Shown here one piece after another: positions 43,246 through 51,283 of a stretch of 64,000 nt of DNA; the stretch's first letter is position 1; each line of letters opens with the position of its first letter. A program made the translations under genes and the position numbers. Source of the stretch: Streptosporangium lutulentum (GTDB lineage Bacteria > Actinomycetota > Actinomycetes > Streptosporangiales > Streptosporangiaceae); assembly GCF_030811455.1 (NCBI RefSeq), contig NZ_JAUSQU010000001.1, positions 310,001-374,000 on the forward strand. The letters run 5' to 3'. The notes beneath the pieces were generated by a model, which saw nothing but the letters and a program-made list of their open reading frames with translations, was not told where the DNA came from and made no database searches.

Positions 43246-44685
43246 TCAGCGCGCGAAGCGGAACGCCCCCGGCCGGGGCTCCTTGGTGATCCGCCGGTAG
43301 ACGGTCGTCGCCTCCGGCCAGTTGTTGGTCACCCGGCCGGCCGCGTTCTTGTACCAGCTCGTGCAGCCCGCCTGCCAGATCATGGTGCCCATGGCCCGGT
43401 TCAGGCTCCGCCGCCAGGTGTCCATCGCCTCCGGCCTGACCTCCATCGATCCTCTCCGCGCGATGTACGGCAGGCAGCCCATGATGTATCCGACCTGGCA
43501 TTCGATCATGAAGACGATCGAGCTGTGGCCGAGGTTGGTGTTGGGCCCGTAGAGCATGAACAGGTTCGGGAAGCGCGGCACGGCGATGCCCAGGTAGGCC
43601 TCCGCCCCGTCCTTCCACTCCTCGTCGAGGCGGTGTCCCTCCCGGCCGGTGATCTCGATGGGAGCCAGGAAGTCGGAGGCGTGGAAGCCTGTCGCGTAGA
43701 CGATCACGTCGGCCTCGTGAAGGCCCGTGGCGGTCTCGACGCCTCCGGGGGCGATCCGGGTGATCCGGTCGGTGACGACGTTCACGTTGGGCCGGGTCAG
43801 CGCGGGATAGAACGCGCTGTCGATGACGATCCTCTTGCAGCCGATCGGGTAGTCGGGGGTGAGCTTGGCCCGCAGTTCCGGGTCGGGGACCTGGTCATGA
43901 AGGTGGCCCAGGGCGATTTTGCGTAAGAGCCCGGTGCTCCAGCCGCCCGCCAGGGCCGGATAGAGGGCGCCCTCGGCGTACCGGTAGATCCACTCGCGAT
44001 AACCCCGCTGCAGGAGGGGCAGGCGGCGGAAGGCCGTCGTCAGGGCGTCACCGAAGGTGGCATCCGACTTGGGGATCACCCAGTTGGGGGTCCGCTGGAA
44101 GACGTCCACCCGCCCGGCCACCGCGGCCACCCGGGGAATGAGCTGCGCCGCCGACGAGCCGTTCCCGATCACCGCCACACGCCTGCCCGTCAGGTCCTGG
44201 GAGTGGTCCCAGCGAGCGGAGTGGAAGGCCGCGCCCTCAAAGGCCGGCATCCCCGCGATGTCGGGCATCCGAGGCCGGTTGAGCTGGCCCACCGCCGACA
44301 CCACGACGTCGAACAGCTCCTCCCCGGCAGAAGTGCGGACCCGCCACCTGCCCAGCGACTCGTCGAAGGCCGCGGCCGTGACCTCGGTGTTCAACCGGAG
44401 GCGCGGGCGCAGGCCGTACTTGTCGGCACACATCTCCAGGTAACCGAGTATCTCCGGCTGCTCGGGGTATCGGCGGGTCCAGCTTGAGTACTTCTCGAAG
44501 GAGAAGGAGTACAGGTGCGAGGGAACGTCGCACCCCGCACCCGGATAGGTGTTGTCGCGCCAGGTGCCCCCGACGTCGGGTCCCTTCTCGAAGATCGTGT
44601 AGGAGTGGATTCCGGCTTTTTCGAGCTGTATGGCCATGCACAGCCCGCCGAATCCGGCACCGATGATCGCGACAGTGAGGCTCAT
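43246..44685 (-). CDS. Flavin-dependent monooxygenase (Baeyer-Villiger/FMO-like)
   Basis: A 479-aa two-dinucleotide enzyme: FAD motif IIGAGFGGLCMA, then GGTWRDNTYPGAGCDVPSH, the Baeyer-Villiger fingerprint FEGAAFHSARWD, and the NADPH motif VIGNGSSAAQLIP. Late motif VIYATGFHASDF. It inserts one oxygen atom into ketones or hydroxylates; the substrate is unknown, steroid-like or alicyclic ketones being common. A single gene, divergent from the Nif3-like gene over an 80-bp spacer. Confidence 0.92.
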   Translation of the reverse strand: MSLTVAIIGAGFGGLCMAIQLEKAGIHSYTIFEKGPDVGGTWRDNTYPGAGCDVPSHLYSFSFEKYSSWTRRYPEQPEILGYLEMCADKYGLRPRLRLNTEVTAAAFDESLGRWRVRTSAGEELFDVVVSAVGQLNRPRMPDIAGMPAFEGAAFHSARWDHSQDLTGRRVAVIGNGSSAAQLIPRVAAVAGRVDVFQRTPNWVIPKSDATFGDALTTAFRRLPLLQRGYREWIYRYAEGALYPALAGGWSTGLLRKIALGHLHDQVPDPELRAKLTPDYPIGCKRIVIDSAFYPALTRPNVNVVTDRITRIAPGGVETATGLHEADVIVYATGFHASDFLAPIEITGREGHRLDEEWKDGAEAYLGIAVPRFPNLFMLYGPNTNLGHSSIVFMIECQVGYIMGCLPYIARRGSMEVRPEAMDTWRRSLNRAMGTMIWQAGCTSWYKNAAGRVTNNWPEATTVYRRITKEPRPGAFRFAR

Positions 44686-44765
44686 ACGCCGGCCCTCCGG
44701 GTGTCAGAATCCACTTACATTAGGCGATCGGCCTGCGCTGGGAAATAGGCCGGTAGTCTGCGCAC

Positions 44766-45602
44766 GTGCCTACGCTTGCCGACATCGTCCAAGAGCTCGA
44801 ATCCATCTACGACCCCGCATGGGCGGAGTCGTGGGACGCGGTCGGGCTCGTCTGCGGAGATCCTTCCGCGAAGGTGCGGAAGATCCTGTTCGCGGTGGAT
44901 CCGGTGGCCGTCGTCGCGGACGAGGCCGTCGCGTGGGGCGCCGACCTCATCGTCACCCATCACCCGCTCTACCTGCGCGGCACCACGAGCGTCGCGGCCA
45001 CCACCTTCAAGGGCCGCCTGATCCACACACTGATCAAAAACGACGTCGGTCTCTTCACCGCCCACACCAACGCCGACGTCGCCGACCCGGGCGTCTCCGA
45101 CGCGCTGGCCCGCAGCGTGGGCCTGACCGGTCCGCTCGTTCCTCTGCGGCCCTCCTCGGATGATCCCCGGCGCGGCCTCGGCCGGGTCGGCACGCTGCCC
45201 GCCCCCGTCTCCCTCGGCGAGTTCGCCCGGCGGGCGGCGGACGGGCTTCCCGCCACGGCGGGCGGCCTGCGGATCGCCGGAGACCTCGACCGTCAGGTCC
45301 AGCGGATCGCCGTGAGCGGGGGAGCGGGAGACTCCCTTCTCGACACGGCCCGCGCCGCGGGAGTGGACGTGTTCCTCACCGCGGATCTGCGTCACCATCC
45401 GGCCGCCGAGTTCATGGAGACCTTCGGCGGTCCCGCGCTGATCGACGCCGCCCACTGGGCCACCGAATGGCCCTGGCTGACCGATGCGGCGCGGCGTCTG
45501 ACGTCCATATCGGCCACGAAGGGGATTACTGTTGAGACGCGCGTATCCGAGACGGTCACGGACGCCTGGAATACAACAGCAAAGTGCGAGGAATTGAAGT
45601 GA
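44766..45602 (+). CDS. Nif3-like dinuclear metal-centre protein
   Basis: A 278-aa YbgI/Nif3 (DUF34) protein: LADIVQELESIYDPAWAESW, DAVGLVCGD, the HH metal motif in VTHHPLY, AAHTNAD-like FTAHTNADVADPG and the C-terminal LTADLRHHPAAEFM ... ALIDAAHWATEW. Members form hexamers with two metal ions per subunit; a hydrolase role is suspected but not settled. Together with the zinc-ribbon and RNase H/CobC genes it makes a block conserved in actinobacteria. Its TGA overlaps the next GTG. Confidence 0.92.
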   Translation: MPTLADIVQELESIYDPAWAESWDAVGLVCGDPSAKVRKILFAVDPVAVVADEAVAWGADLIVTHHPLYLRGTTSVAATTFKGRLIHTLIKNDVGLFTAHTNADVADPGVSDALARSVGLTGPLVPLRPSSDDPRRGLGRVGTLPAPVSLGEFARRAADGLPATAGGLRIAGDLDRQVQRIAVSGGAGDSLLDTARAAGVDVFLTADLRHHPAAEFMETFGGPALIDAAHWATEWPWLTDAARRLTSISATKGITVETRVSETVTDAWNTTAKCEELK

Positions 45603-46339
45603 AAGCAGCCCCGGCAGCTCAGAAGCGTCTGCTCGACTTGGCCGAACTCGACTCCGTCATCGATCGGCTGGCCCACCGCCGCCGCACCCTGCCCGAACTC
45701 GCTCAGATCGACGAGCTCTCCGCCCGCGTGGCCCGGATCGCGACCCAGGTGATCGGCGCCGAGACCGAGTCGGGTGACCTCGCCCGCGAGCAGGCCAAGG
45801 CCGAGGCCGACGTCGACTCGGTCCGAATCCGCGCCGAGCGCGACCAGAAGCGCCTCGACTCCGGCCAGGTGTCCTCCCCGAAGGATCTGGCCAGCCTTCA
45901 GTCCGAGATCGTCTCCCTGGGTCGCCGCCAGAGCGATCTGGAAGAGGTCGTACTGGAGATCATGGAACGCCGTGAGGCGGCCGACGGGCAGGTCACCAAG
46001 CTCGTCGCCGAGCGCAACGAGCTCGCGGCCACCCGCGGCGTCGCCGAGGACAGCAGGGACGCCGCCTTCTCCGAGATCGACAAGGAGAAGGGCGAGGTCC
46101 AGTCCAAGCGCGATGAGACCGCCGCCGACATCCCGGCCGACCTGCTCGCGCTCTACGAGAAGCTCCGGGAGCAGTCCGGGGTGGGCGCGGCGAGGCTCCA
46201 GGGTGCCCGCTGCCTCGGCTGCCGCACGAGCCTGTCCATCGCCGAGATCAACCGGATCAAGGCCGCCTCCCACGACGAGGTCATCCGCTGCGAGGAGTGC
46301 CGCCGGATCCTGGTCCGCACCTCGGAGTCCAACCTGTGA
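45599..46339 (+). CDS. Coiled-coil C4 zinc-ribbon protein
   Basis: 246 aa from GTG at 45599 (GTGA overlap with the Nif3 stop, GAGGAAT upstream); a GTG at 45584 is possible. A long antiparallel coiled coil (AQKRLLDLAELDSVIDRLAH through ERNELAAT) is followed by a C-terminal zf-RING_7-type ribbon CLGCRTSLS ... CEECRRIL. Homologues (mycobacterial Rv2229c type, bacterial CT398 type) are thought to bind nucleic acid or protein; no activity is established. Coupled on both sides. Confidence 0.9.
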   Translation: MKAAPAAQKRLLDLAELDSVIDRLAHRRRTLPELAQIDELSARVARIATQVIGAETESGDLAREQAKAEADVDSVRIRAERDQKRLDSGQVSSPKDLASLQSEIVSLGRRQSDLEEVVLEIMERREAADGQVTKLVAERNELAATRGVAEDSRDAAFSEIDKEKGEVQSKRDETAADIPADLLALYEKLREQSGVGAARLQGARCLGCRTSLSIAEINRIKAASHDEVIRCEECRRILVRTSESNL

Positions 46340-47652
46340 CCTCCTTCGTCGTCGAGGCCGACGGCGGATCCCGGGGCAACCCCGGGCCCGCCGGCTACGG
46401 CGCCGTGGTCAAGGACGCCTCGGACGGCCAGGTGCTGGTGGAGATCGCTGAGGCGATCGGCACCCAGACCAACAACGTCGCCGAATACCGAGGGCTGATC
46501 GCCGGCCTGCGGTTGCTTCTCGACCTCGCGGGAGACGGCGCGGCGGTCGAGGTCCGGATGGACTCCAAGCTGGTCATCGAGCAGATGGCGGGCCGTTGGA
46601 AGATCAAGAACGAGGGGCTGCGGCCACTCGCGCTGGAAGCGGCGGCCCTCGCCCGGCGCCTCAAGGTCACCACCTGGCAGTGGATCCCCCGCGAGAAGAA
46701 CAAGGACGCCGACCGTCTGGCCAACGAGGCCATGGACGCCGCGGCCAAGGGCCGTCCCTGGCGCCTCGGCGCCTCGGGTACGGGGCTCTCCGATTCCTCC
46801 GGATCGAGGGATTCGAGCTCCTCCGGTTCCCCGGTCGCCGGAGCGCGAGGCACGGGACACTCCAACGTCCGGGACGCGGGGGGTTCCAGCCCCCGGTCCG
46901 CGACCTCTGGCTCGGCGACCGGTCTCGGTGCTCCCGCGGAGGACCTTCTCCTCTTCGACCCCGACGATCTCCAGCAGGGGGAGAAGCCATCGCCGGCGCC
47001 CACGGCCTCCGGTACCGGCTGGCGTGCGCCCACGACCGTGGCGACCTCGTTGCTCCTGCTCCGGCACGGCGAGACCCCGCTCTCGGTCGAGCGAAGGTTC
47101 TCCGGGCTCGGCGACCCCGAGCTCACCCCCAACGGCATCGCCCAGGCGGAGGCCGCCGCGGCCAGGTTGTCGCGCAAGCCGTACAACCTCCAGGTGATCG
47201 TCAGCTCGCCGCTCAGGCGCGCCCGCGTCACCGCCGAGATCGTCGCGGCGAGGGCCGGGCTGGAAGTGATCGTCGAGGAGGGTCTCAGGGAGACCGACTT
47301 CGGCGACTGGGAGGGCTACACGTTCACTGAGATCCAGCGCCGCTGGCCGGACGAACTCGCCGCATGGCTGGCGGACCCGTCCGCCGCCCCGCCCGGCGGG
47401 GAGAGTTTCGGGGTGGTGGCGCAGCGGGTCGAGGCGACCCGAGACCTGCTGACGGAGCGCTACGAGGGCAAGACGGTCCTCGTCGTCTCCCATGTCACGC
47501 CGATCAAGATGCTGCTCCGGCTCGCGCTGCTGGCCCCTCTCGCCGCGCTGTACCGCATGCATCTCGATCTGGCGGCCCTGTCCCAGATCGAGTACTACGC
47601 CGACGGGCCTGCGGTGGTCAAGGCGTTCAACGACACCTCACACCTGCGCTGA
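46336..47652 (+). CDS. Bifunctional RNase HI / CobC-type acid phosphatase
   Basis: 438 aa from GTG at 46336. N-terminal RNase HI (D9 in VEADGGSRGNPGPAGYG, NNVAEYRGLI with Glu, VRMDSKLVIEQ with Asp, REKNKDADRLANEAMD) removes RNA from RNA/DNA hybrids. After a Ser/Gly-rich linker of about 100 residues comes a histidine-phosphatase domain (LLRHGETPLS with H244, RFSGLGDPELTP, HVTPIKMLLRL). The mycobacterial homologue Rv2228c is the known example: an RNase HI fused to an alpha-ribazole phosphatase. The linker here looks longer than usual. Last protein gene before rnpB. Confidence 0.94.
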   Translation: MTSFVVEADGGSRGNPGPAGYGAVVKDASDGQVLVEIAEAIGTQTNNVAEYRGLIAGLRLLLDLAGDGAAVEVRMDSKLVIEQMAGRWKIKNEGLRPLALEAAALARRLKVTTWQWIPREKNKDADRLANEAMDAAAKGRPWRLGASGTGLSDSSGSRDSSSSGSPVAGARGTGHSNVRDAGGSSPRSATSGSATGLGAPAEDLLLFDPDDLQQGEKPSPAPTASGTGWRAPTTVATSLLLLRHGETPLSVERRFSGLGDPELTPNGIAQAEAAAARLSRKPYNLQVIVSSPLRRARVTAEIVAARAGLEVIVEEGLRETDFGDWEGYTFTEIQRRWPDELAAWLADPSAAPPGGESFGVVAQRVEATRDLLTERYEGKTVLVVSHVTPIKMLLRLALLAPLAALYRMHLDLAALSQIEYYADGPAVVKAFNDTSHLR

Positions 47653-47810
47653 ACCGGAGGCCCGTTCGAAACGCTCCCGCGGGTGAATCCGGGAATTCCC
47701 GTCGGCCCGGACCCGCGGGCTTGCGCCACCGGCTTTCCCCGGGATCCGACCGGAGGCGAAGCACCGCCCGGTTGGAGACCGCCTGGGGAGCCACTAGGCT
47801 TGGATCACGG

Positions 47811-48209
47811 CAGACGAGTCGGCCGGGCGACCGCGTTGGGTCTCTTCGGAGACTCGCCGAGGAAGGTCCGGGCTCCACAGGGCAGGGTGGTCGGTAACGC
47901 CGACCCGGGGTGACCCGCGGGACAGTGCCACAGAGAACAGACCGCCTCTCGCAAGAGAGGTAAGGGTGAAACGGTGGTGTAAGAGACCACCAGCGCCCAC
48001 GGTGACGTGGGCGGCTTGGTAAACCCCACCCGGAGCAAGGTCAAGAAGGGACACTCCCAGGAGTGTTCCGCGCGCGGCGTTCGAGGGCTGCCCGCCCGAG
48101 TCGCGCGGGTAGACCGCTTGAGGCCGACGGCAACGTCGGTCCTAGATGGATGGTCGCCCCTTCACGCAAGTGAAGGACAAAACCCGGCCTACAGGCCGAC
48201 TCGTCCGCC
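47811..48209 (+). ncRNA. rnpB: RNase P RNA (type A)
   Basis: Helix P1 closes perfectly: GACGAGTCGGCC (47813-47824) with GGCCGACTCGTC (48194-48205). Conserved core elements are present: GAGGAAGGTCCGGGCTCCAC (CR I), ACAGAGAACAGACCGCC (CR II/III area), GGTAAGGGTGAAACGGTGG and GTAAACCCCACCCGGAGCAA (CR IV), and TAGATGGATGGTC near the 3' end. The RNA matures the 5' ends of tRNAs. Its 3' end is the attachment site of the island to the right. Confidence 0.95.
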
Positions 48210-48211
48210 CT
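48183..48211 (+). repeat. Attachment repeat 1 (rnpB 3' end)
   Basis: A 29-bp sequence starting CCCGGCCTACAGGCCG and ending CTCGTCCGCCCT. It is part of the functional rnpB and is repeated exactly at 56389-56417. The palindromic CGGCC-TACA-GGCCG core is a plausible crossover site. Confidence 0.85.
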
Positions 48212-48262
48212 ATCCGCCTCTGACCTGCGGCGGAGCCTCCGCTCGTCAAGATCGAAGTGCTC

Positions 48263-48288
48263 AGAGGGCACAATGGGGGCACATTGCG
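48263..48288 (+). repeat. Island-end box, left copy
   Basis: AGAGGGCACAATGGGGGCAC followed by ATTGCG. A close match, AGAGGGCACATCGGGGGCAC then ATGGCG, lies at 56261-56286 in the same orientation just inside the second attachment repeat. Probably recombinase arm sites or terminal repeats. Confidence 0.55.
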
Positions 48289-48464
48289 GGGTCTTCGAGG
48301 TTGAGCGGGCAGCGGTGAACAACAGTCTGGATCACCGCGGACGCACGAAACGGATGCCTGGTCTCTTGATGCTGGATGATGGCAGTGGTGGCGATAGTGG
48401 ATCTTCGAGCTTGAGACCCGTCGAAATCACGCTGCGTTAAGCTCTCGCGAGACTGGAGGTGCCG

Positions 48465-48935
48465 GTGAGGCCTTTGAGCGACGTCCAATTGTCATTTTGG
48501 CAGGCTTATCTGGAGACTCTCTTGCCGGAGAGCCGGCCGGCTGATCCCTTCGTTGAAGCAGCCTTCGCTGGCACCAGGGAGTCGGCTGACGAGCTACTTG
48601 ACTTGTACTTGAAGGGACGAAAGACCGCAGGTAGCAGCAGCAAGGAAGACTTCCTTGCTGCGGGCGACCCGTTGCCACGGGTCGGTAATTTCTGGATTCT
48701 GCTGAACAGCCGAGACGAGCCGGGATGCCTCTTGAGGACCGAGAAGATAGTGGTTCACAAGTTCTATGACGTGCCGCCGGAGATCGCCTTGGCTGAAGGC
48801 GAAGGGGACCTGTCGCTGGATCATTGGCGACGAGTGCATCAAGCGGCATACGAGCCGCATCTCGCGGAGTGGGGGCTGGCGTCGATCGCGGATGCGACCG
48901 TCATTACGGAGTACTTCACCTTGTTGTTCAAATAG
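48465..48935 (+). CDS. ASCH-domain protein
   Basis: 156 aa from GTG at 48465, chosen because GGAGGT (48455-48460) sits at proper distance; the GTG at 48459 overlaps it. ASCH/PUA-like fold: LDLYLKGRKTAGSSSKEDFL (the conserved G-[RK]-K-T loop), GCLLRTEKIVVHKF and EGDLSLDHWRRVHQAAYEPH. ASCH proteins bind RNA or modified nucleosides; some hydrolyse N4-acetylcytidine. Lower GC than its neighbours, consistent with import with the island. Start of the island cargo. Confidence 0.85.
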   Translation: MRPLSDVQLSFWQAYLETLLPESRPADPFVEAAFAGTRESADELLDLYLKGRKTAGSSSKEDFLAAGDPLPRVGNFWILLNSRDEPGCLLRTEKIVVHKFYDVPPEIALAEGEGDLSLDHWRRVHQAAYEPHLAEWGLASIADATVITEYFTLLFK

Positions 48936-49003
48936 CCCATCTTCTCCACTCGCAGGGTGAGCACGATGAGGATTGCCCCATATTTCCTTGTTCCTTCACG
49001 GGG

Positions 49004-49352
49004 TCAGGCGGGCTTGAGGTGTCCTCGGGTGCGGCGGTTGGTGGCGCAGCGGATGCGTAGCCGCTGGTTGGCGGGGTTGCGGAAGCCGTAAGCTTTGCGG
49101 GCTTCGAGCTTGATCACTCGGTTGAGTCCTTCGCTGACGGCGTTGGTGATCCCGGTTGCGATGAAGGCCCTGATCGCGGGCCACCAACGCTCGATCGTGG
49201 TAGCGAGGCGGTGCAGTTCGGGCTGACCAGATATGGCGCACCAATCGTGGAACTCGTACAGCCCCGCCCTGACCTGTTCCGGGTCCGGGTCCGGCCGGGT
49301 GCGAGCCAGGCGCAGCAGGTCACGCAGCTTCTCTTTGATGATCCATGCACCG
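49004..49352 (-). pseudogene. ISL3-family transposase, C-terminal remnant
   Basis: Only the last 115 or so residues remain: LGAWIIKEKLRDLLRLAR, GLYEFHDWCAISGQPELHRLATTIERWW, then AIRAFIATGITNAVSEGLNRVIK and ARKAYGFRNPANQRLRIRC (the ISL3 C-terminal Glu region and end). The upstream part has been replaced by an unrelated fragment at about 49352. Not functional. Confidence 0.85.
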
Positions 49353-49504
49353 AGCAGGGTGACACCGTGCTCACCACGTCCGACCAGATCCGCGACACGG
49401 CCACCCGGATGGGGGACATCGGCGCCGACGAGGTCATGTTCTACTGCTGGGCCTCGGACGTGAGCCAGGTGGATCGCTTCGCCGGGGCGCTCAGCGGTGC
49501 TTGA
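49353..49504 (+). pseudogene. C-terminal remnant of an LLM-class flavin oxidoreductase-like gene
   Basis: The plus-strand frame encodes GDTVLTTSDQIRDTATRMGD, then IGADEVMFYCWASDVSQVDRFA, which resembles the C-terminus of luciferase-like F420/FMN monooxygenases (a site of the form 'GxADEVxxY ... DLDQVxRxA'). It begins inside the ISL3 remnant junction and has no start, so it is a scar of a deletion. Confidence 0.5.
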
Positions 49505-49728
49505 AAGCCGATGACGCCCTGAGGCCGCGGTGACCCGTGGCGGTGTGCCAGGCCCGTGGTTGGCGCGGACGGGGCATTTCATGAGCACCCGGAGGACGTG
49601 CGCTTCTGGTGCAGCCTGCGTGGCATGACGCGGAACGGACGAGAGCTTTGCAGTGGCGGTGGCGTCCGTTCGGCGTCCTGGCGGCCTGGCTCCGGTCCGG
49701 GGAACGGTGCCACGCCGCGGGTCCTCGG
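49505..49728. other. 224-bp spacer without a gene
   Basis: Between the LLM remnant and the oxidase gene no coding or RNA feature could be supported; it is probably part of the same rearrangement scar. Confidence 0.4.
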
Positions 49729-51147
49729 TCAGGGGACGACTTCGATGTTGGCCATCATGCCGTGGTCTTCGTGGTTGAGGATGTGGCAGTGGTAGGGGTA
49801 TTTGCCGGTGAAGTTGCGAAACCTCATGCGGATGACGACTTCGCCGCGGGTGGGCAGCTGGACGGTGTCCTGCCAGCCGCGGAAGGGGTACGGCTTGCCG
49901 TTGACGCTCATCAGCTGGAAGTCGTTGACGTGCACGTGGAAGGTGTGTTGTTCGTCGGAGACATTGCGGACGGCCCATTCTTCGGTGGTGTTGAGCTTGG
50001 CCCGTACGTCGATGCGGTTCGGGTCGAAGAGTTTGCCGTTGATGAAGAACTGGTTGGTCTGGTCGTTCTCGGAGAAGGTGATGGTGCGCCGCTGGGCCAG
50101 GGGGTCATGGCTCAGGTCGTCGATCTCGGCGAAGTCGGCGGGGATGGCGGCCGGCTGCATGGGGCTGCCGGAGGAGACCAGGGTGGCGAGCGTCGTCTCC
50201 GGGTAGGAGTCGCCGTCCGGGCCGGTGTTGTAGGCCGTGGTGATCAGCCGGGTCCGGCCTTCGGGAGGGCCTTGCACGAGCACGTCGTATCGGCTGCCCG
50301 GTGGCATGAGCAGAGCTTCGTCGCTCCAGGTGTGGTCGACGGGATTGGCGTCCTGGGCCAGCACGGTGAAGCGGGCGCCCTGGAGTTGCACGTTGTAGGC
50401 GATGTCGGCGCCGATGTTGGCCAGGCGCCACAGCTGGGTCTCGCCGGGGCGGATGCTGATGACGGGGTTGACGAGTCCGTTCACGGTGCGGGTGGTGGGG
50501 GCGTTGCTGTCGATGTCGGCGGTGGGGATGGCGCCGCCCTTGACCTGGAAGTCCTTGAGTGCGATCAGCCGTTCGGTGATGTTGCGCAGGCCGGGTGGGA
50601 GGTAGCGTTTCAGGCCGTCGATCACGATTGCGCCGGACAGCCCGGCGAACACCTGTGGTTCCGACAGCGGGTGTGCGTGCGAGTGGTACCAGTAGGTGCC
50701 CGGGGCGAGATCCTCGCGCAGCCGATAGCTGTAGTGATAGCTCTGCCCCGGCTTGATGTGCAGGTAGATGTTGTCGGAATTGCCGCTGGGGGAGACGTGC
50801 CAGCCGTGGGTGTGCAGGTTGGTGTGCTCGCCTAGACGGTTGACCAGGGTCAGGTCGAGCCGGTCGCCGGGGCGCAGGCGGATGGTCGGCGGCATGTAGT
50901 GGCCGTTGTAAGTCATCGCCCGCACGTCCTGGCCGGCCAGCCGTACGGTGCGCTGTTCCACCACCAGTCGCACGCGCAGCAGGCCGTTGCTGCTGGTCAG
51001 CTCTTGCGGCTGGCGGAACGCCGGCTGAGCCTCGGTGGTCGGGGAGGTGGGACTGGCGGGTGAGGCCTGCATCGTCGCGGTGCCGGCGCAGCCCATCGCC
51101 AGCACGAGCGCCAGTCCCGATGAGGCGATGAAGCGCGACAGGGACAT
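49729..51147 (-). CDS. Exported multicopper oxidase
   Basis: 472 aa: a signal peptide ending LVLAMGCAGT, possibly a lipoprotein (Cys at +1), then three cupredoxin domains. All four copper motifs are present: HTHGWH, TYWYHSHAHP, HTFHVHVNDF and YHCHILNHEDHGMM (T1/T2/T3 ligands with the axial Met). It oxidises phenols, metals or Cu(I) with reduction of O2 to water at the cell surface; the short form and lack of a Met-rich insert argue against CueO proper. Transcribed on the same strand as the phosphatase, 136 bp downstream of it. Confidence 0.92.
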   Translation of the reverse strand: MSLSRFIASSGLALVLAMGCAGTATMQASPASPTSPTTEAQPAFRQPQELTSSNGLLRVRLVVEQRTVRLAGQDVRAMTYNGHYMPPTIRLRPGDRLDLTLVNRLGEHTNLHTHGWHVSPSGNSDNIYLHIKPGQSYHYSYRLREDLAPGTYWYHSHAHPLSEPQVFAGLSGAIVIDGLKRYLPPGLRNITERLIALKDFQVKGGAIPTADIDSNAPTTRTVNGLVNPVISIRPGETQLWRLANIGADIAYNVQLQGARFTVLAQDANPVDHTWSDEALLMPPGSRYDVLVQGPPEGRTRLITTAYNTGPDGDSYPETTLATLVSSGSPMQPAAIPADFAEIDDLSHDPLAQRRTITFSENDQTNQFFINGKLFDPNRIDVRAKLNTTEEWAVRNVSDEQHTFHVHVNDFQLMSVNGKPYPFRGWQDTVQLPTRGEVVIRMRFRNFTGKYPYHCHILNHEDHGMMANIEVVP

Positions 51148-51283
51148 GATGCTCCTCGGGCATGATGTGGAACGCCCGCATAAATGCCCCGGGAGTTATC
51201 TACCCATACCGGGTCTAACCTGCATTTTCATGAAAAATGACCAGGCGCGGATGGAGGCTTCGGAGCAGTTCTCGGCGCGATGT

